From positions 1-42,482 of the forward strand of contig JBEIDK010000013.1 of assembly GCA_040383485.1 (NCBI GenBank): a stretch of 42,482 nucleotides of DNA, read 5' to 3'. Each line of letters starts with the position of its first letter. Positions within the stretch are counted from its first letter, which is position 1. The stretch is from JBEIDK01 sp040383485 (lineage in GTDB: Bacteria > Bacteroidota > Bacteroidia > UBA4408). Positions 41,868-42,482 of this stretch are shown one piece after another. The position numbers and the translations under genes are program-made. Below the pieces are notes generated by a model, which saw only the letters and a list, made by a program, of their open reading frames with translations, searched no databases and was not told the DNA's origin.

Positions 41868-42317
41868 TTGAAACCTAAAATTACCTTCTTCAACGAAGAA
41901 ATAAAATTCAATCTTTCTAACAAAACAACAATTCGTAACTGGTTAGTAAATATTACTTCTAGTTATGGGTTTACCATTAATACTATTAACTACATTTTTT
42001 GTTCTGATGATTATCTTCATAAAATGAATGTTGAGTACCTAAACCACGATACACTTACCGACATTATTACATTCGATAATTCAGTGCAATCAAAAATTAT
42101 TGAAAGCGATATTTTTATTAGCATAGAACGTGTTAAAGAAAATGCAAATAAGTTTAGCAAAAATTTTGAAGAAGAGTTAAGACGAGTACTAGTGCATGGT
42201 GCACTTCATTTGTGCGGACTAAAAGACAAATCGAAAAAAGATAAATTAGCAATGCGTGAAGCAGAAGATGAAGCATTAAATATCTTTTCTTCTGAATTTA
42301 TTGCGCAAAAAAAATAG
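41868..42317 (+). CDS. ybeY: rRNA maturation endoribonuclease YbeY
   Basis: A 149-residue UPF0054 metalloprotein needed for 16S rRNA 3' processing and ribosome quality control. It shows INYIFCSDDYLHKMNVEYLN, HDTLTDIITFD, and LVHGALHLCGLKDK (about 108-121). Of the three His ligands seen in E. coli (HxxxH with a third His six residues on), His110 and His114 are kept; the third position is Asp120. As I recall, GYKDK rather than GYDH is usual in Bacteroidota. The start is TTG at 41868 because no ATG occurs before 42023 and the family begins with KITFF-like sequence. It follows the RsbW-like gene by three bases. Confidence 0.93.
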   Translation: MKPKITFFNEEIKFNLSNKTTIRNWLVNITSSYGFTINTINYIFCSDDYLHKMNVEYLNHDTLTDIITFDNSVQSKIIESDIFISIERVKENANKFSKNFEEELRRVLVHGALHLCGLKDKSKKDKLAMREAEDEALNIFSSEFIAQKK

Positions 42318-42482
42318 CAATTAAGTAAAGTCTTGTAGACTGCAATTCATGAAAATTTAAATACCTTCTTTTAAACTATTACAGAAGTCTCAATTACATA
42401 ATACCAGAAATTAATTATCAATTTCCTCATCTAAACAGGTTACTTCATCCATATTTCTATTCCTAAAAATTTCAATTTATTA

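Noticed and set aside
42411..42452. Short minus-strand frame reading MDEVTCLDEEIDN at the window end
   Set aside because: Only 13 codons, with two stop codons just upstream in the same frame at the window edge; no family match and no evidence of translation.

Overview
The window is low in G+C and carries genes typical of the phylum Bacteroidota. Four secreted proteins end in type IX secretion system (T9SS) sorting domains: three type A, and one type B (gliding-motility/CHU C-terminal type). There is also a T9SS plug-domain protein (DUF5103), a PorP/SprF outer-membrane protein, a fused alpha-beta 2-oxoacid dehydrogenase E1, a very short ATP synthase epsilon subunit, and promoter-like motifs of the Bacteroidota kind (TTTG, about 20 bases, TAnnTT-G). 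The standard genetic code fits all genes. The lineage looks like an environmental Chitinophagales/Sphingobacteriales-type bacterium; that placement is inferred from gene content, not from a phylogeny.

Layout. 1-1744: the 3' end of an extradiol dioxygenase gene, tsaE, and a PD40 beta-propeller protein. 1883-4330: a T9SS cargo with parallel beta-helix repeats. 4443-7898: a same-strand run of an FAD oxidoreductase, a RarD-like transporter, an acyltransferase-3 membrane protein and a small HExxH protein translationally coupled to it. 7899-14860: asnB, the T9SS plug protein, a rhodanese, clpX, an omega-amidase-like nitrilase and an M23/LysM cell-wall protein. 15028-17381: a long acyl-CoA dehydrogenase, then an MNT antitoxin followed by a broken HEPN toxin gene. 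17467-19479: a T9SS cargo with 18 perfectly phased 20-residue leucine-rich repeats. 19626-21529: accB-accC. 21610-24781 (minus strand): ruvX followed by three FKBP-type prolyl isomerase genes. 24917-28266: rfbA, a sugar-nucleotide epimerase and a maltokinase-like kinase. 28478-30336: atpD-atpC, with a long inverted repeat between them. 30425-32415: a second acyl-CoA dehydrogenase and a SpoU/TrmH methyltransferase. 32538-35165: a T9SS cargo with Asp-box/BNR propeller repeats. 35184-38702 (minus strand): a membrane protein, an SprB-repeat type B cargo and PorP/SprF, apparently one operon. 38908-42317: fused E1 dehydrogenase, an RsbW-like ATPase and ybeY.

Most of the window is housekeeping: acetyl-CoA carboxylase, ATP synthase F1 parts, ClpX, TsaE, YbeY, RuvX and 2-oxoacid oxidation. 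Mixed in is a surface and secretion theme. The cargo genes supply repeat-rich extracellular proteins, the plug protein and PorP/SprF belong to the secretion/anchoring machinery, and periplasmic folding factors (the FKBP trio) and the M23 protein may support envelope biogenesis. No tRNA, rRNA, CRISPR array, insertion sequence or prophage was recognised. The most unusual items are the cysteine-ladder leucine-rich repeat cargo, the decayed HEPN-MNT pair, the inverted repeat inside atpDC and the small HExxH protein coupled to the acyltransferase. I saw no clear new multi-gene defence or biosynthetic system.
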